The notes under the pieces are model-generated. The model searched no databases. It saw only the letters and a program-made list of their open reading frames with translations, and had not been told where the DNA came from. The position numbers and the translations under genes were made by a program. This document shows, piece after piece, positions 49,572-58,994 of a stretch of DNA of 64,000 bases. The DNA comes from Lysobacter stagni (GTDB lineage: Bacteria > Pseudomonadota > Gammaproteobacteria > Xanthomonadales > Xanthomonadaceae), in the NCBI RefSeq assembly GCF_030053425.1, contig NZ_JASGBI010000001.1:1062001-1126000 (forward strand). Direction: 5' to 3'. Positions within the stretch are counted from its first letter, which is position 1. Every line of letters starts with the position of its first letter.

Positions 49572-51881
49572 TCAGGCCTTTTCCGGGAAGGTCTCGACGG
49601 TCACTTTCTCGATCCGACCGCTGAAGGCGAACGGCATCGTGTAGGTGAAGTCGATCGGCGAGCCGGTATCCATCCCGATGTCGAGGCCTTCACCCAGCGA
49701 GAACTGGACGGGCACCGTCTTCTCCAGTCGTCCTTCCGCCAGGGTCTTGCCGTTGGCCGACACCTTGAGGCTGCCGCCCTTGCCCATGCCGCCGCCGTCG
49801 TACTTGAAGTCGACCACCAGCTGCGTCTTGCCTTTACCCAGCGCCTGGCTACTGGCAACAGTGGTGCGGTCGATCGACAGGAAGTTGTAGACGAACGTCG
49901 GCTTGCCGTCGCGCAGGTACAGGCCGTAACCGCCTTCCAGTCCGCCATGCGTGACGATCATGCCGCTGGCCTTGTCGTCGGGCAGCTCGATGTCGGCAGT
50001 GATCGTCCACGACTTGTTGAGCATGCGCATGCACGCGCCATCGGGAAGGGCGACCATGCCGGGGTAGTACACGGCGTTTGTGCGTTTGCCCACCAGCGAT
50101 GGACGGCCCATCGCTTCGGAGTTCAATCGAATCGAGGCGCGCCAGTCGAGCGGCAGCACGTTGTACCGGGAGGCTTCCGCCCACCACAGGTCCTGCAGCT
50201 CACGCAGCTTGTCGGGGTGCTGGCTCGCCAGGTCGTTCGCCTGGGAGAAGTCCTCGTCGATCTTGTACAGCTCCCACACCTGCTGGTCCGGGCTCCAGTC
50301 TTCGGAGCGGTTGGGTTCCCACGGCACGAACGATGGCGCCGAGGCCATCCAGCCATCGTGGTAGAGGCCGCGATTGCAGCCCAGTTCGAAGTACTGCGTT
50401 CGTCGCCTGCTCGGCGCTTTGGCGTCCTCGAAGGTGAAGGCGAAGCTGATGCCCTCGATGGGCTTCTGTGGCACGCCGTTGAGTTCGCGCGGCGCCGTGA
50501 CGCCGCAGGCCTCGTAGAGGGTCGGCACGATGTCGATCGTGTGGATGAACTGATCGCGCAGCCCGGCCTTGTCCTTGATGCGTTGCGGCCAGCTGATGAT
50601 CATCGGGTTTCGCGTGCCGCCGAAGTGGCTGGCCACCTGCTTGGTCCACTGGAACGGCGTGTTCATCGCGTGCGCCCACGACGATGGGAAGTGGTTGAAG
50701 TGCTTCGGTCCGCCCAGCTCGTCGATGGCCTTCAGGTTGTCCTGCCACTTCTCGGAAATGCCGTTGAAGAACAGGTTCTCGCACAGCGAACCCTCCAGGC
50801 CGCCCTCGGCGCTGGAGCCATTGTCGCCGGCGATGTAGAGGATGATGGTGTTGTCGGCATCCGGCAGCTCCTTGACCGCATCGATGATGCGGCCCATCGC
50901 GACGTCGACCTGCGCGCCGTAGGCGGCGAACACCTCCATCATCCGGGCATACAAACGCTTCTGGTCCGCGTTGAGGTCGTCCCACGCGGGCAGCCCCTTC
51001 GATCGAACGGTGAGCTTCGTGTCCTTGGGGACCACGCCGAGCTTCTTCTGTCGTTCCAGCGTCTGTTCGCGATAGGCGTCCCAGCCCATGTCGAACTGCC
51101 CCTTGAACTTGTCGATCCAGGCCTTCGATGCGTGATGCGGTGCGTGCGTGGCGCCTGGTGCGACGTAGAGAAAGTATGGCTTGTCCGGCGCGATGCTCTT
51201 GACCTTGCGCACCCATGCGATGGCCCGATCGGCCAGGTCTTCGGTGAGGTGGTAGTCGGGATCCTCCGACGCCGGCACCAGGTCGCGGTTCTCGAACAGC
51301 AACGGACTCCAGTGATTCATGTCGCCGGCGTTGAAGCCATAGAAGTAGTCGAACCCAAGTCCGTTGGCCCAGCGGTCGAACGGCCCCGCCGCGCTGGTTT
51401 CCCACGTGGGTGTGTTGTGGTTCTTTCCAATCCACGCCGTCATGTAACCGTTCTGGCGAAGCACTTCGCCAATGGTTCCGCAACTGCGCGGCAGCACGCA
51501 GCAGTAGCCGTCGTACCCGGTGGCGACCTCGGTGATGCCGGCAAAGGACGTCGAGTGGTGGTTCCTGCCGGTGATGAGCGCCGCGCGCGTCGGGCTGCAC
51601 AGCGCCGTCGTGTGGAAATGGTTGTAGCGCAGGCCTTCGGCGGCGAGCCGGTCCATCGTCGGCGACGGCACGCCACCACCGAAGGTGCTGAACTGACCGA
51701 AGCCCACGTCGTCGAGCAGTATCAGCACGATGTTGGGTGCGCCAGGCGGCGGCTGGACGGGCTGCGGAAACTGCGCGGGATCGGAATCGGCGTAAGTGCG
51801 ACCCACCTGTCCGTCGAAATGGAAATCCGGTCGGGGGAGGATGTCCGGCGTGCCGACCGTCGCGTCTTCCTTCTTGCCCAT
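49572..51881 (-). CDS. Type I sulfatase (arylsulfatase), long form
   Basis: 769 residues. Metal-binding PNIVLILLDDVGFG near the N-terminus and the formylglycine signature CSPTR (Cys95) followed by AALITGR identify a type I sulfatase needing Cys-to-formylglycine conversion. The C-terminal 190 residues add a beta-sandwich part (SWTITADIELPDDKASG...). There is no signal peptide, so the mature place is unclear. Start ATG 51881 with GGAGAAG upstream. No maturation enzyme (FGE) lies in the window. Divergent from a second sulfatase. Confidence 0.9.
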   Translation of the reverse strand: MGKKEDATVGTPDILPRPDFHFDGQVGRTYADSDPAQFPQPVQPPPGAPNIVLILLDDVGFGQFSTFGGGVPSPTMDRLAAEGLRYNHFHTTALCSPTRAALITGRNHHSTSFAGITEVATGYDGYCCVLPRSCGTIGEVLRQNGYMTAWIGKNHNTPTWETSAAGPFDRWANGLGFDYFYGFNAGDMNHWSPLLFENRDLVPASEDPDYHLTEDLADRAIAWVRKVKSIAPDKPYFLYVAPGATHAPHHASKAWIDKFKGQFDMGWDAYREQTLERQKKLGVVPKDTKLTVRSKGLPAWDDLNADQKRLYARMMEVFAAYGAQVDVAMGRIIDAVKELPDADNTIILYIAGDNGSSAEGGLEGSLCENLFFNGISEKWQDNLKAIDELGGPKHFNHFPSSWAHAMNTPFQWTKQVASHFGGTRNPMIISWPQRIKDKAGLRDQFIHTIDIVPTLYEACGVTAPRELNGVPQKPIEGISFAFTFEDAKAPSRRRTQYFELGCNRGLYHDGWMASAPSFVPWEPNRSEDWSPDQQVWELYKIDEDFSQANDLASQHPDKLRELQDLWWAEASRYNVLPLDWRASIRLNSEAMGRPSLVGKRTNAVYYPGMVALPDGACMRMLNKSWTITADIELPDDKASGMIVTHGGLEGGYGLYLRDGKPTFVYNFLSIDRTTVASSQALGKGKTQLVVDFKYDGGGMGKGGSLKVSANGKTLAEGRLEKTVPVQFSLGEGLDIGMDTGSPIDFTYTMPFAFSGRIEKVTVETFPEKA

Positions 51882-52068
51882 CTCGCTTCTCCGACGGAAT
51901 GAAGTAGCGATCTTCTGTCGGGGACTGTCTATCGAGCGTGAGAAAGGCGTGCACGATTGGCAGTGGTCAACCCCCGCGCGCCGGCATCGGCTCGCGCGGA
52001 TGCATCCTTCACGCACTGTTGATGCCAGCGGGGGTGAAGTCCATCGCTCCGGATGGAAGGAGTTTGCC

Positions 52069-53592
52069 GTGAGCGAGCGCACCAGCACACTCAGCAAGGC
52101 CGAGCGCACTCGGGACAATCTCGAGCCCGCGGTTCCGCACGTGGAGCAGGCCAACGCAGCGAAAGCGAAGCTCGATGCGCTCATCGAAGCGAAGGGGCAG
52201 CGACCGAACATCGTCTGGTTCCTGATCGACGACATGGGCTACGGCGACCCCGGTGCATTCGGTGGTGGCGAGGCCATCGGTGCGGCCACGCCGAATATGG
52301 ACCGGCTGGCACGCGAAGGCCTGAAGCTGACGTCGACCTACTCGCAGCCCACGTGCACGCCCACGCGCTCGGCGATCCTTACCGGTCGTCTTCCGGTGCG
52401 GACCGGACTCACTCGACCGATCCTGGCCGGCGATCGCGTCGGAAAGAATCCGTGGGAGGACGAGATCAGCCTGGCCGCACTGCTGAGCGATTCCGGTTAC
52501 ACCACCGTGCTCAGCGGCAAATGGCATGTGGGCGAGGCCGAAGGCATGCGCCCCCACGACGTGGGCTTCGATGAGTTCTACGGCTTCTATCCGGCTCAGA
52601 AGGAGCTGTCGCAGGCGTTCGACAAGCGGCGTTACCCGGATCTGCTGCTGAACCCGGAACGATTGGCGGCCCTGCGCGCCGAGGGCGGGAGCGAGGCACT
52701 CATCCACGGATGGAAAGGCGGAAGGACCGAGGAGGCCAGCAGGATCACGTGCCTGGACGACGTCGCCGACGGCGATCGGAAGTTGAAGGAGTTCTCGATC
52801 GGCAAGATCAGGGAGCTTGCGGCATCGGGAAAGCCATTCTTCCTGGAACACGCCTTCATGAAGGTGCACGCCGACAACTTCCCGTCCAAGGCCTTCGAGG
52901 GGGCCAGTTCGAGCAAGTTCCCCTACAAGGACAGCGTCGTGGAAGTCGATACCTACATCGGTGAGATCGTCGATGCGTTGGATCAGGCCGGGGTGTTGGA
53001 GAACACGTTCATCTTCATCACGTCGGACAACGGTCCCCAACGCGACAGCTGGCCGGACGCGGGATACAGCCCATTCCGCGGCGCGAAGTCGTCCGCGTGG
53101 GAAGGCGGCGTCCGCGTTCCCGGTATCGCCTACTGGAAAGGCATGATCTCGCCGGGTCGCGAGAGCGATGGGCTGTTCGATCTGATGGACCTGTTCAACA
53201 CCTGCCTGGCCTTGGCCGGTGCGGAGGACAAAGTGCCACAGGACCGGTACATCGATGGCATTAGCCAGGTCTCGTTCCTGCTGTGCGACGGCGGCGAGTC
53301 GTGCCGGGAAAAGGTGTTCATCTGGGCCGAGAAGGACCTCATGGCCATGCGCATGTACGAATACAAGATCCACATCAAGGTCATGACCACCCACGCGCAG
53401 TGGCTGGATATCGACATGACGACGGTGGCATCGGTCGGCATCGCACCGTGGCTGTTCAACCTCTACATCGACCCGAAAGAGGAGTACCCCGTCGGCCATC
53501 GCATGAACGCGTTCATTGCGCCCATGTCGGCGGAGCTGAAGGCGCATGCGGCGACGTTCAAGAAGTTTCCGCCAAAGGACATCGGACTCTGA
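52069..53592 (+). CDS. Type I sulfatase (arylsulfatase), short form
   Basis: 507 residues. RPNIVWFLIDDMGYGDPG, the formylglycine motif CTPTR in YSQPTCTPTRSAILTG, and later SGKWHVGE and ITSDNGPQRD mark all metal and active-site regions. GTG start at 52069 behind GGAAGGAG; the upstream frame lies on the divergent promoter and is not conserved. No signal peptide is visible, as in its partner. It probably hydrolyses a sulfate ester; substrate unknown. Confidence 0.9.
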   Translation: MSERTSTLSKAERTRDNLEPAVPHVEQANAAKAKLDALIEAKGQRPNIVWFLIDDMGYGDPGAFGGGEAIGAATPNMDRLAREGLKLTSTYSQPTCTPTRSAILTGRLPVRTGLTRPILAGDRVGKNPWEDEISLAALLSDSGYTTVLSGKWHVGEAEGMRPHDVGFDEFYGFYPAQKELSQAFDKRRYPDLLLNPERLAALRAEGGSEALIHGWKGGRTEEASRITCLDDVADGDRKLKEFSIGKIRELAASGKPFFLEHAFMKVHADNFPSKAFEGASSSKFPYKDSVVEVDTYIGEIVDALDQAGVLENTFIFITSDNGPQRDSWPDAGYSPFRGAKSSAWEGGVRVPGIAYWKGMISPGRESDGLFDLMDLFNTCLALAGAEDKVPQDRYIDGISQVSFLLCDGGESCREKVFIWAEKDLMAMRMYEYKIHIKVMTTHAQWLDIDMTTVASVGIAPWLFNLYIDPKEEYPVGHRMNAFIAPMSAELKAHAATFKKFPPKDIGL

Positions 53593-53608
53593 GCGGCTGC
53601 GTGTTCCT

Positions 53609-54454
53609 TCATCCACCGCTCGAACGCTTTCGCCATTGCACGTAGGGAACGACCGTTATCGTCACCACCAGCAGGTACAGCACGACGGTGGCTGCCAGGT
53701 GACGCTCGTCCGGAAAATTGCCCTTGGCGATGGCCAGGGCGATGGCGGGATGTCGCGACGCCGTGGACAGCGCCAGCACCGTCCTCTGCTCGGCGACGGG
53801 TCCGCCCAGCCAATGGCCCGACACCAGCCCGACACACGCGAACAGAAGCATCGCCCATAACGTGCCGTCTCCAATCAGCGCGACCAGCGTGGGAGCCACG
53901 CTCACGATGATCGCCAGCGCGCACACCGCCAGCAGCACCGTCGAGGCGACGAGTATCGGCTTCACCAGGCGCGCGGCGACTTCCGGCTTCCATGCGTGCA
54001 CCAGCATTCCAAGCACCAGAGGCATCGCGATCATGACCAGCACCGGCTTCGCCACCGTCATGCCGGACACGTGGAACGGCCGGTCGAAATAGCGGGCCAA
54101 CAGTTCGACGGCCAGCGGCACCAGAACGATGGCGAGCAACCCCACGGTAACCATCAGCCCGAGTCCGTAATCGGCAAGACCACCCGCCTTCCCCTCCTTC
54201 TTCGGCAGCAAGGGCGGAATGGGCGAGATGGCCAGCGCCACCAGCACGATCTGCGTGGGCTTGGGCAACGAGAACAAACCCTGGATGACCAGCGCCGCGG
54301 CCGGCATCACCAGGAACATCGAAAGCAGTGAGCGCAACAACAAGCTGCGATGTCGCGTCAGGTGAAGCGCATCCTGCAATGTCGCTTGCAGGCCGAAGCA
54401 GAACACGGCGCCCAGGATGCTCGCCTGTATGCCCAGCATCACCAGCGCGTGCAT
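53609..54454 (-). CDS. BASS-family (bile acid:sodium symporter-like) transporter
   Basis: About 281 residues and nine to ten hydrophobic helices with the SBF/BASS pattern (VALAISPIPPLLPKK, LALSTASRHPAIALAIA). These carry organic anions with sodium. Start chosen at ATG 54454 (GGTGAGG upstream); a TTG at 54472 is the alternative. Only 16 bp separate its stop from that of the sulfatase, in convergent orientation, so joint regulation is not implied. Confidence 0.82.
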   Translation of the reverse strand: MHALVMLGIQASILGAVFCFGLQATLQDALHLTRHRSLLLRSLLSMFLVMPAAALVIQGLFSLPKPTQIVLVALAISPIPPLLPKKEGKAGGLADYGLGLMVTVGLLAIVLVPLAVELLARYFDRPFHVSGMTVAKPVLVMIAMPLVLGMLVHAWKPEVAARLVKPILVASTVLLAVCALAIIVSVAPTLVALIGDGTLWAMLLFACVGLVSGHWLGGPVAEQRTVLALSTASRHPAIALAIAKGNFPDERHLAATVVLYLLVVTITVVPYVQWRKRSSGG

Positions 54455-54676
54455 GCTCACCTCACCACTCAAAGGCAGGTCGTAGTCTTGGTTTGAATGC
54501 GTCTAGGCGGCGTGAGGTGCGAACGTCCGCCGGTTCATGGGCGGCGGCGTTCGTACGTCCGCGGCGCCGGGTGCTCGCGAACTTCCGAGCACCCATGCCA
54601 CCGCATCCAGCACTAGCGACTGCGGCGACGCCCCTGACAGTGTGAGACTGCGGCTGATCGGCTCTGCGTGGCCGGG

Positions 54677-55222
54677 TCAGGGAGCACCGGCGGAGCTTGC
54701 GTTGGTCGCCGGCGCCGCTGCTGGTGGCGCCAGCATGCCCAGTTGCCTCATCAATCCAAGCGAATCGGCGCATGTCCATTCTTCGGCGATTCGCCCATCA
54801 GCCATCCGGAACAGCGTCGTGCCCGTGATCTGCACTGCGCGACCGGTGGCCGGAATGCCATTGCCAGCGCCGGTGTTGGTTCCGAGCGCCGTCCAGCGCA
54901 CCGCCACCAGGTCCCGCTCGGCAACCTGCTTGTCGACCGTGACCTTCAGATCCGGAAACGCCTTGCGCCATCCCTTGGCTTCGGCCATGCCATCGGCATG
55001 GGTAAAGGTCGCCCTGCCGCCGTGACCAACGAAGTCCGCACTGTACGGAACTTCGAATCGACCCTGACTGAGACCTTCCTCGTACACCTTGCGGGTGATC
55101 GACTTGTTGAGCTCCAGGGACTCAGCGCGAACACCGTCGGACGCATTGGCCCCACACGGAATTGCGCCGGCCAGAGCGACGATGGTTGCCACTGCGGACA
55201 GCAGGATGTTGCTCGTTTTCAT
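54677..55222 (-). CDS. Exported SnoaL-like (ester cyclase) protein
   Basis: 181 residues. A signal peptide (about 1-25) is followed by a SnoaL/ester-cyclase-like alpha+beta barrel (KAFPDLKVTVDKQVAERDLVAVRW, RAVQITGTTLFRMADGRIAEEW). An Ala/Pro-rich tail ends the protein. Start ATG 55222, with GGAG spaced correctly; ATG 55228 is too close. Substrate unknown. It is separated by 200 bp from the LytTR gene upstream. Confidence 0.8.
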   Translation of the reverse strand: MKTSNILLSAVATIVALAGAIPCGANASDGVRAESLELNKSITRKVYEEGLSQGRFEVPYSADFVGHGGRATFTHADGMAEAKGWRKAFPDLKVTVDKQVAERDLVAVRWTALGTNTGAGNGIPATGRAVQITGTTLFRMADGRIAEEWTCADSLGLMRQLGMLAPPAAAPATNASSAGAP

Positions 55223-55426
55223 GGACATCTCCGAAACGCGGAAGTGCGTGTTGCGGAAGATGGACTGGCGAATGGGCGCTCGCGTCGCTTCTGTGTCCGG
55301 CGGACGCGACGGTGGGACGAGTGGGGGCTGCGCAGTGACGAGAGCGATGCCGTAACGGTTCGGATCGCCCGTCCTGCGCGAAGGTCTACCGCCCAGTCCG
55401 CCCGCGAGACCTGCGGAAGACAGCGG

Positions 55427-56188
55427 TCAACCAAGCAACACGTCGAGCGCCGCCCGATAGCGGCGGCTGCCGTTCACCTGCGCGCCATTCTTGAGGAGAA
55501 CGACGAAGTCCCCATTGAGCAGTGGCTGCACTTCGCGAATCTGGGCAATGCTGATGATCGCCGCCCGCGATACCCGGATGAAGCGTTGTGGGTCCAGCCG
55601 GGACTCGAGGCTGGCCATTGTCTCGCGCATCAGGTGATGTTTCGCGCCTGTGTGGATCTCGACGTAGTTGCCCGCGGCGACGATGCGGTCGACCTCGCCG
55701 ACGTCGAGCAATCGAACGCGACGCTCGGAACGGATGGCGAGCCGCAAGGGGTAGCGCTGCAGCTCTCCTCGATCGATCGACTTCAAGGCCTCGGAAACGC
55801 GGCGGACGAAGTCGCCATCGGGATGGGCCAGGTGGGAGCGGACGCGTTGCAGCGCACGGCGGAAGCGTTCCGGATCTATCGGTTTCAGCACGTAGTCGAG
55901 CGCCTGCGCATCGAACGCCCGCACGGCGTGTTGATCGAATGCGGTCACGAACACCACCGCTGGCATGCGGTTTCCCCTGATGGCGTCAATGACAGCGAAC
56001 CCGTCGAGTTCGGGCATCTGTACATCAAGGAAGACGAGGTCGGGCGAAAGCGTGCTGATTGCCGAGATCGCGGCTTCACCGTCGCCGCACTCTCCGACGA
56101 CTTCGATGTCCGGCTCCTGCCGCAGGAGCCGCAGTATCCCGCGCCGGGCGACGGGTTCATCGTCAACGATCAGTGCGCGGATGGTCAT
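55427..56188 (-). CDS. LytTR-family response regulator
   Basis: 253 residues: receiver domain (IVDDEP, phosphoacceptor Asp55 in LVFLDVQMPEL, Lys in YVLKPID) and C-terminal LytTR DNA-binding domain (about 145-250, VGEVDRIVAAGNYVEIHT, FIRVSRAAIISI). ATG overlaps the kinase stop (ATGA), so it forms a coupled two-component pair with it. Targets may include nearby genes; unknown. Confidence 0.92.
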   Translation of the reverse strand: MTIRALIVDDEPVARRGILRLLRQEPDIEVVGECGDGEAAISAISTLSPDLVFLDVQMPELDGFAVIDAIRGNRMPAVVFVTAFDQHAVRAFDAQALDYVLKPIDPERFRRALQRVRSHLAHPDGDFVRRVSEALKSIDRGELQRYPLRLAIRSERRVRLLDVGEVDRIVAAGNYVEIHTGAKHHLMRETMASLESRLDPQRFIRVSRAAIISIAQIREVQPLLNGDFVVLLKNGAQVNGSRRYRAALDVLLG

Positions 56189-57306
56189 GGGGCGGTGCGC
56201 CAAGGCAGCTCGATCTCGGCGATGACGCCGCCGTCATCGGAATTTCGCACGTCGAAGCGTTGCTTGTCCGCATACAGCAGGCGCAACCGCGCCCTGGTGT
56301 TTGCCAGGCCGACGCGTTCGGTCGTCGCCGGTGGCAGCCCTCGGCCGTCATCGACAACGCGCAGCAGGAGCGAGTCGCCCTGCCGGTCCGCCCTGATTTC
56401 CACCTGCCCCGGTCCGGCGCGCGTGGCCAGTCCATGGCGCAGCGCGTTCTCGACCAGGGGTTGGAGGATCAGGTTCGGGACCCGCGCTTCGAGAGCCTGA
56501 TCAGGGATGAGGATCCGGTAGCTCAGACGCCCGCCGAAGCGGGCCTGCTCGATCTCGAGATAGCTCTGGAGAAAGCCGATCTCCTCGCCGAGCGTCACCT
56601 CATGCGCGTCGGTGCTGTCGAGCGAGCGGCGCAGCAACGCGCTGAGCTGCAGGAGGACCCGGTCTGCCGAGTCGACGTTCTCGTGCATCAGCACCGAGAT
56701 CGTGTTGAGGGCGTTGAAAAGGAAGTGGGGCTGCAGCTGGGTGCGCAATGTCTGCAGGCGGGCATCGGCCAGCTGCGCTTCGAGGCGGAGTTGCCGACGA
56801 TCCTTTTCCCGGGCGGTCCGCGCGAGTCGCGCCACATGTGCCGCGGCGACGATCAGCCAGTACACCGGGAGGTTCAGCAGAAGCGTCGTGCCAAGCAGTC
56901 GGCTGAAGGTGCCGAGCCAGGTGGGCTCGACCTGGGTCGCCCCGACGAATGGCGCCGCCAGCGCGAAGAGCGCCAGGTTGAGCAGGGCGCAGGTCGCCGA
57001 AGCGACGCCGTGCACTGCAAGCGCGCCAAGCAAGCGCGGTCGCTGCAGCGGGAACCGTGCCTCCAGTCGCAGCGCGATCGGCGTGAGGGCAGCCCAGACC
57101 GCGGCCCAGACGAGCCAGATGACACTGGCACGCGCCCACGCCAACGGTTCGCCGCGCACCTGTGCGGCAAACCAGGCCTGCCCGGCGAGGAGCATCGCGA
57201 CCAGCGTCCACGCCGCCAGAATGGCTACGCCCCTGCGGCTGATTCCGGCCTCGTTCTCCACCACCGGTCGCGCCCCTTGGTGCTCTTCTCCAGCGAGCTG
57301 TGTCAT
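56185..57306 (-). CDS. LytS/YehU-type sensor histidine kinase
   Basis: 373 residues. Four hydrophobic helices (about 27-190) form the sensor. The His-kinase domain has LQTQLQPHFLFNALNTISVL, typical of this class, and the ATPase motif VVDDGRGLPP. Start ATG 57306; the longer frame codes an Arg-rich unlikely segment. Signal unknown. Confidence 0.9.
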   Translation of the reverse strand: MTQLAGEEHQGARPVVENEAGISRRGVAILAAWTLVAMLLAGQAWFAAQVRGEPLAWARASVIWLVWAAVWAALTPIALRLEARFPLQRPRLLGALAVHGVASATCALLNLALFALAAPFVGATQVEPTWLGTFSRLLGTTLLLNLPVYWLIVAAAHVARLARTAREKDRRQLRLEAQLADARLQTLRTQLQPHFLFNALNTISVLMHENVDSADRVLLQLSALLRRSLDSTDAHEVTLGEEIGFLQSYLEIEQARFGGRLSYRILIPDQALEARVPNLILQPLVENALRHGLATRAGPGQVEIRADRQGDSLLLRVVDDGRGLPPATTERVGLANTRARLRLLYADKQRFDVRNSDDGGVIAEIELPWRTAP

Positions 57307-57435
57307 CGGTCGGACTGCTTCCAGTCGCCGACCCCGTCGCCGGCGTTGGCAGCATACCCAAATGCTCCGCGGCTCCCTCCCTGATCGGCACACCGCATCT
57401 CTGACAGCACTTCTCCAGCTCACAGCGCCTCCTCA

Positions 57436-57501
57436 AGTGCCCGCTATGGGTCGAAAGCGGCTGAAGCTTCGACCGCGGTCAACCGAAAGCGGACACTCGG
57501 C
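57436..57501 (-). repeat. Degenerate bipartite hairpin repeat
   Basis: On the minus strand this holds GTGTCCGCTTTCGG and, further on, CCGCTTTCGACCCATAGCGGGCACT, matching both halves of the repeat seen at 58.9-62.7 kb but with more mismatches. It lies between the LytS gene and the small membrane protein. Confidence 0.5.
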
Positions 57502-57525
57502 CCAGGGCGCGCCGGCTCCGAGGAG

Positions 57526-57816
57526 TCAGCGCACTACGGTGTAGGTGTCTGTGCCCGCCACCATGTCGTGCCATACGCGCAGCTCAACCCCGTTCCCCCC
57601 GGTGAGGGCTGCATCGGATCGCGCAGTCACGTGCGCGCCGTCGGGCACGAGTTCCACCTGGCAGGCGTACGCGCTCGCCACGCGCGTGCAGGAACCGGGA
57701 ATGACAACGCCCTTGGTCCAGCGCAGTGGCGTACCCGTCGCGACCCACATGGCGAACATGATCGCGAGGATGAGCGCGAAGGCGGCAAGTGCGGCTTGCA
57801 GTGAGCGGCGTGTCAT
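57526..57816 (-). CDS. Unrecognised small membrane-anchored protein
   Basis: 96 residues. One helix (about 8-27, ALAAFALILAIMFAMWVATG) and a periplasmic domain of about 65 residues with two Cys (PGSCTRV, AYACQVEL) that could form a disulfide. The ATG is inside a perfect 21-bp palindrome and has no Shine-Dalgarno sequence; the frame stays open upstream, with a GTG at 57837. No homologue recognised. Confidence 0.55.
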   Translation of the reverse strand: MTRRSLQAALAAFALILAIMFAMWVATGTPLRWTKGVVIPGSCTRVASAYACQVELVPDGAHVTARSDAALTGGNGVELRVWHDMVAGTDTYTVVR

Positions 57817-57836
57817 AGTGGCTAGTCTAGCCACTA
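57816..57836. promoter_or_regulatory. Perfect 21-bp palindrome at a start codon
   Basis: Arms of 10 bp (TAGTGGCTAG and CTAGCCACTA) around a single T. It covers the first base of the leftward gene's start codon and the place where its ribosome site should be. Candidate operator for a dimeric repressor or a hairpin masking the start. Confidence 0.6.
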
Positions 57837-58068
57837 CAGTGGGCGGCTTGGTTTGCGACCGTCCGCCCCTGGCCCCTAGCTGACATCGAACAACGCACCC
57901 GACGGCCGCACAGCTGCCGGCTACGAGCGGTCCTGCGCCCCCGGCCATCCCCATATTCCCGGTTTCGTCGGCCCATTCCACGATTCGTCGCATGGCGGTT
58001 GCCAGGCGGTGTCGGGTGATCGCAGCCTGATCCCCGCCGGATGACCGGCATCGCCCTGCGAGTCGCTC

Positions 58069-58287
58069 GTGAAAACCCTCATCGCTCTGCTGGCCTGGTG
58101 CCTGCTGCTGGTGCTGTGCTGGCCGCTCGCGCTGCTGGCATTGGTGCTGTGGCCGCTGGCCTGGCTGGTTTCCCTGCCTTTGCGGCTGATCGGCATCACG
58201 TTCTCCGCGATGTTCGCTTTGCTGCATGCACTGCTGACGCTGCCGGCGCGTCTCCTGGGCTGGCGCCCACGACCTGTGCCTGCGTAA
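58069..58287 (+). CDS. Small hydrophobic membrane protein
   Basis: 72 residues, two or more hydrophobic helices (LIALLAWCLLLVLCWPLALL, LVLWPLAWLVSLPL). A GTG start at 58069 has only a weak ribosome site. No homologue recognised. It is plausible as a gene from composition alone. Confidence 0.55.
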   Translation: MKTLIALLAWCLLLVLCWPLALLALVLWPLAWLVSLPLRLIGITFSAMFALLHALLTLPARLLGWRPRPVPA

Positions 58288-58356
58288 GCCGCGCGCTACG
58301 CGCAGATCGTGGGCAGGACACCACTCAAGATCGACCGATTACAGGGACACGCAAGC

Positions 58357-58860
58357 ATGAAGACGATCATGTCGATGATGGCCGCCCCACTGGTGGCCGT
58401 GGCCATGTCGGGTGGCGCCGTGGCGGGAGGCCATGACGATCCACCTGCCGTGCCGCCGACCGAATCCCTGCAGGACACCATCGCCGCACTCGATGCCGCG
58501 GTGTTCGACGCATTCAACACCTGCAGCGACCCCGCGCAGCTGGATCGACATGCCGGCTACTTCGCATCGGACGTCGAGTTCTATCACGACACCGGCGGGG
58601 TCACCCACTCGCGGACGAGCATGCTCCAGAACACCGCGAAGCATGTGTGCGGAAAGTTCCGACGCGAGCTCGTACCGGGAACCTTGAAGGTGTTCCCGAT
58701 CAAGGATTACGGCGCCATCGAACAGGGGGCGCATCGCTTCTGCCACTTCGACAGTGGCAAGTGCGAAGGAATGGCCGACTTCGTCATCGTCTGGCACAAC
58801 CAGAACGGACTCTGGAAGATCACCCGCGTCCTGAGCTACGGGCACCGTCCTAACGACTAG
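58357..58860 (+). CDS. Exported SnoaL/DUF4440-like protein
   Basis: 167 residues. A signal peptide ends near GGAVAG. A DUF4440/SnoaL-like fold follows (SLQDTIAALDAAVFDAFNTCSD, FVIVWHNQNGLWKITRVLSYGH), with three Cys. Start at ATG 58357 with AGGGA upstream. Function unknown; its general fold resembles the SnoaL-like gene at 54.7 kb. Confidence 0.82.
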   Translation: MKTIMSMMAAPLVAVAMSGGAVAGGHDDPPAVPPTESLQDTIAALDAAVFDAFNTCSDPAQLDRHAGYFASDVEFYHDTGGVTHSRTSMLQNTAKHVCGKFRRELVPGTLKVFPIKDYGAIEQGAHRFCHFDSGKCEGMADFVIVWHNQNGLWKITRVLSYGHRPND

Positions 58861-58952
58861 CCGGCGCGCAGGGCGAGGGATGTGATGGCATTGCGCGCCA
58901 TCGACGGATCGATAGCGGACATCGGAGGAAGGCGAAGCGCGTCGGCAGTGCT

Positions 58953-58982
58953 AATGTCCGCGTTCGACCCATAGAGGTCACT
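58953..58982. repeat. Right half of the bipartite hairpin repeat
   Basis: AATGTCCGCGTTCGACCCATAGAGGTCACT, degenerate in the stem. Just left of it, ATAGCGGACAT at 58912 is a fragment of the left half. It ends 12 bp before the next start. Confidence 0.6.
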
Positions 58983-58994
58983 CGAAAGGTGCGT

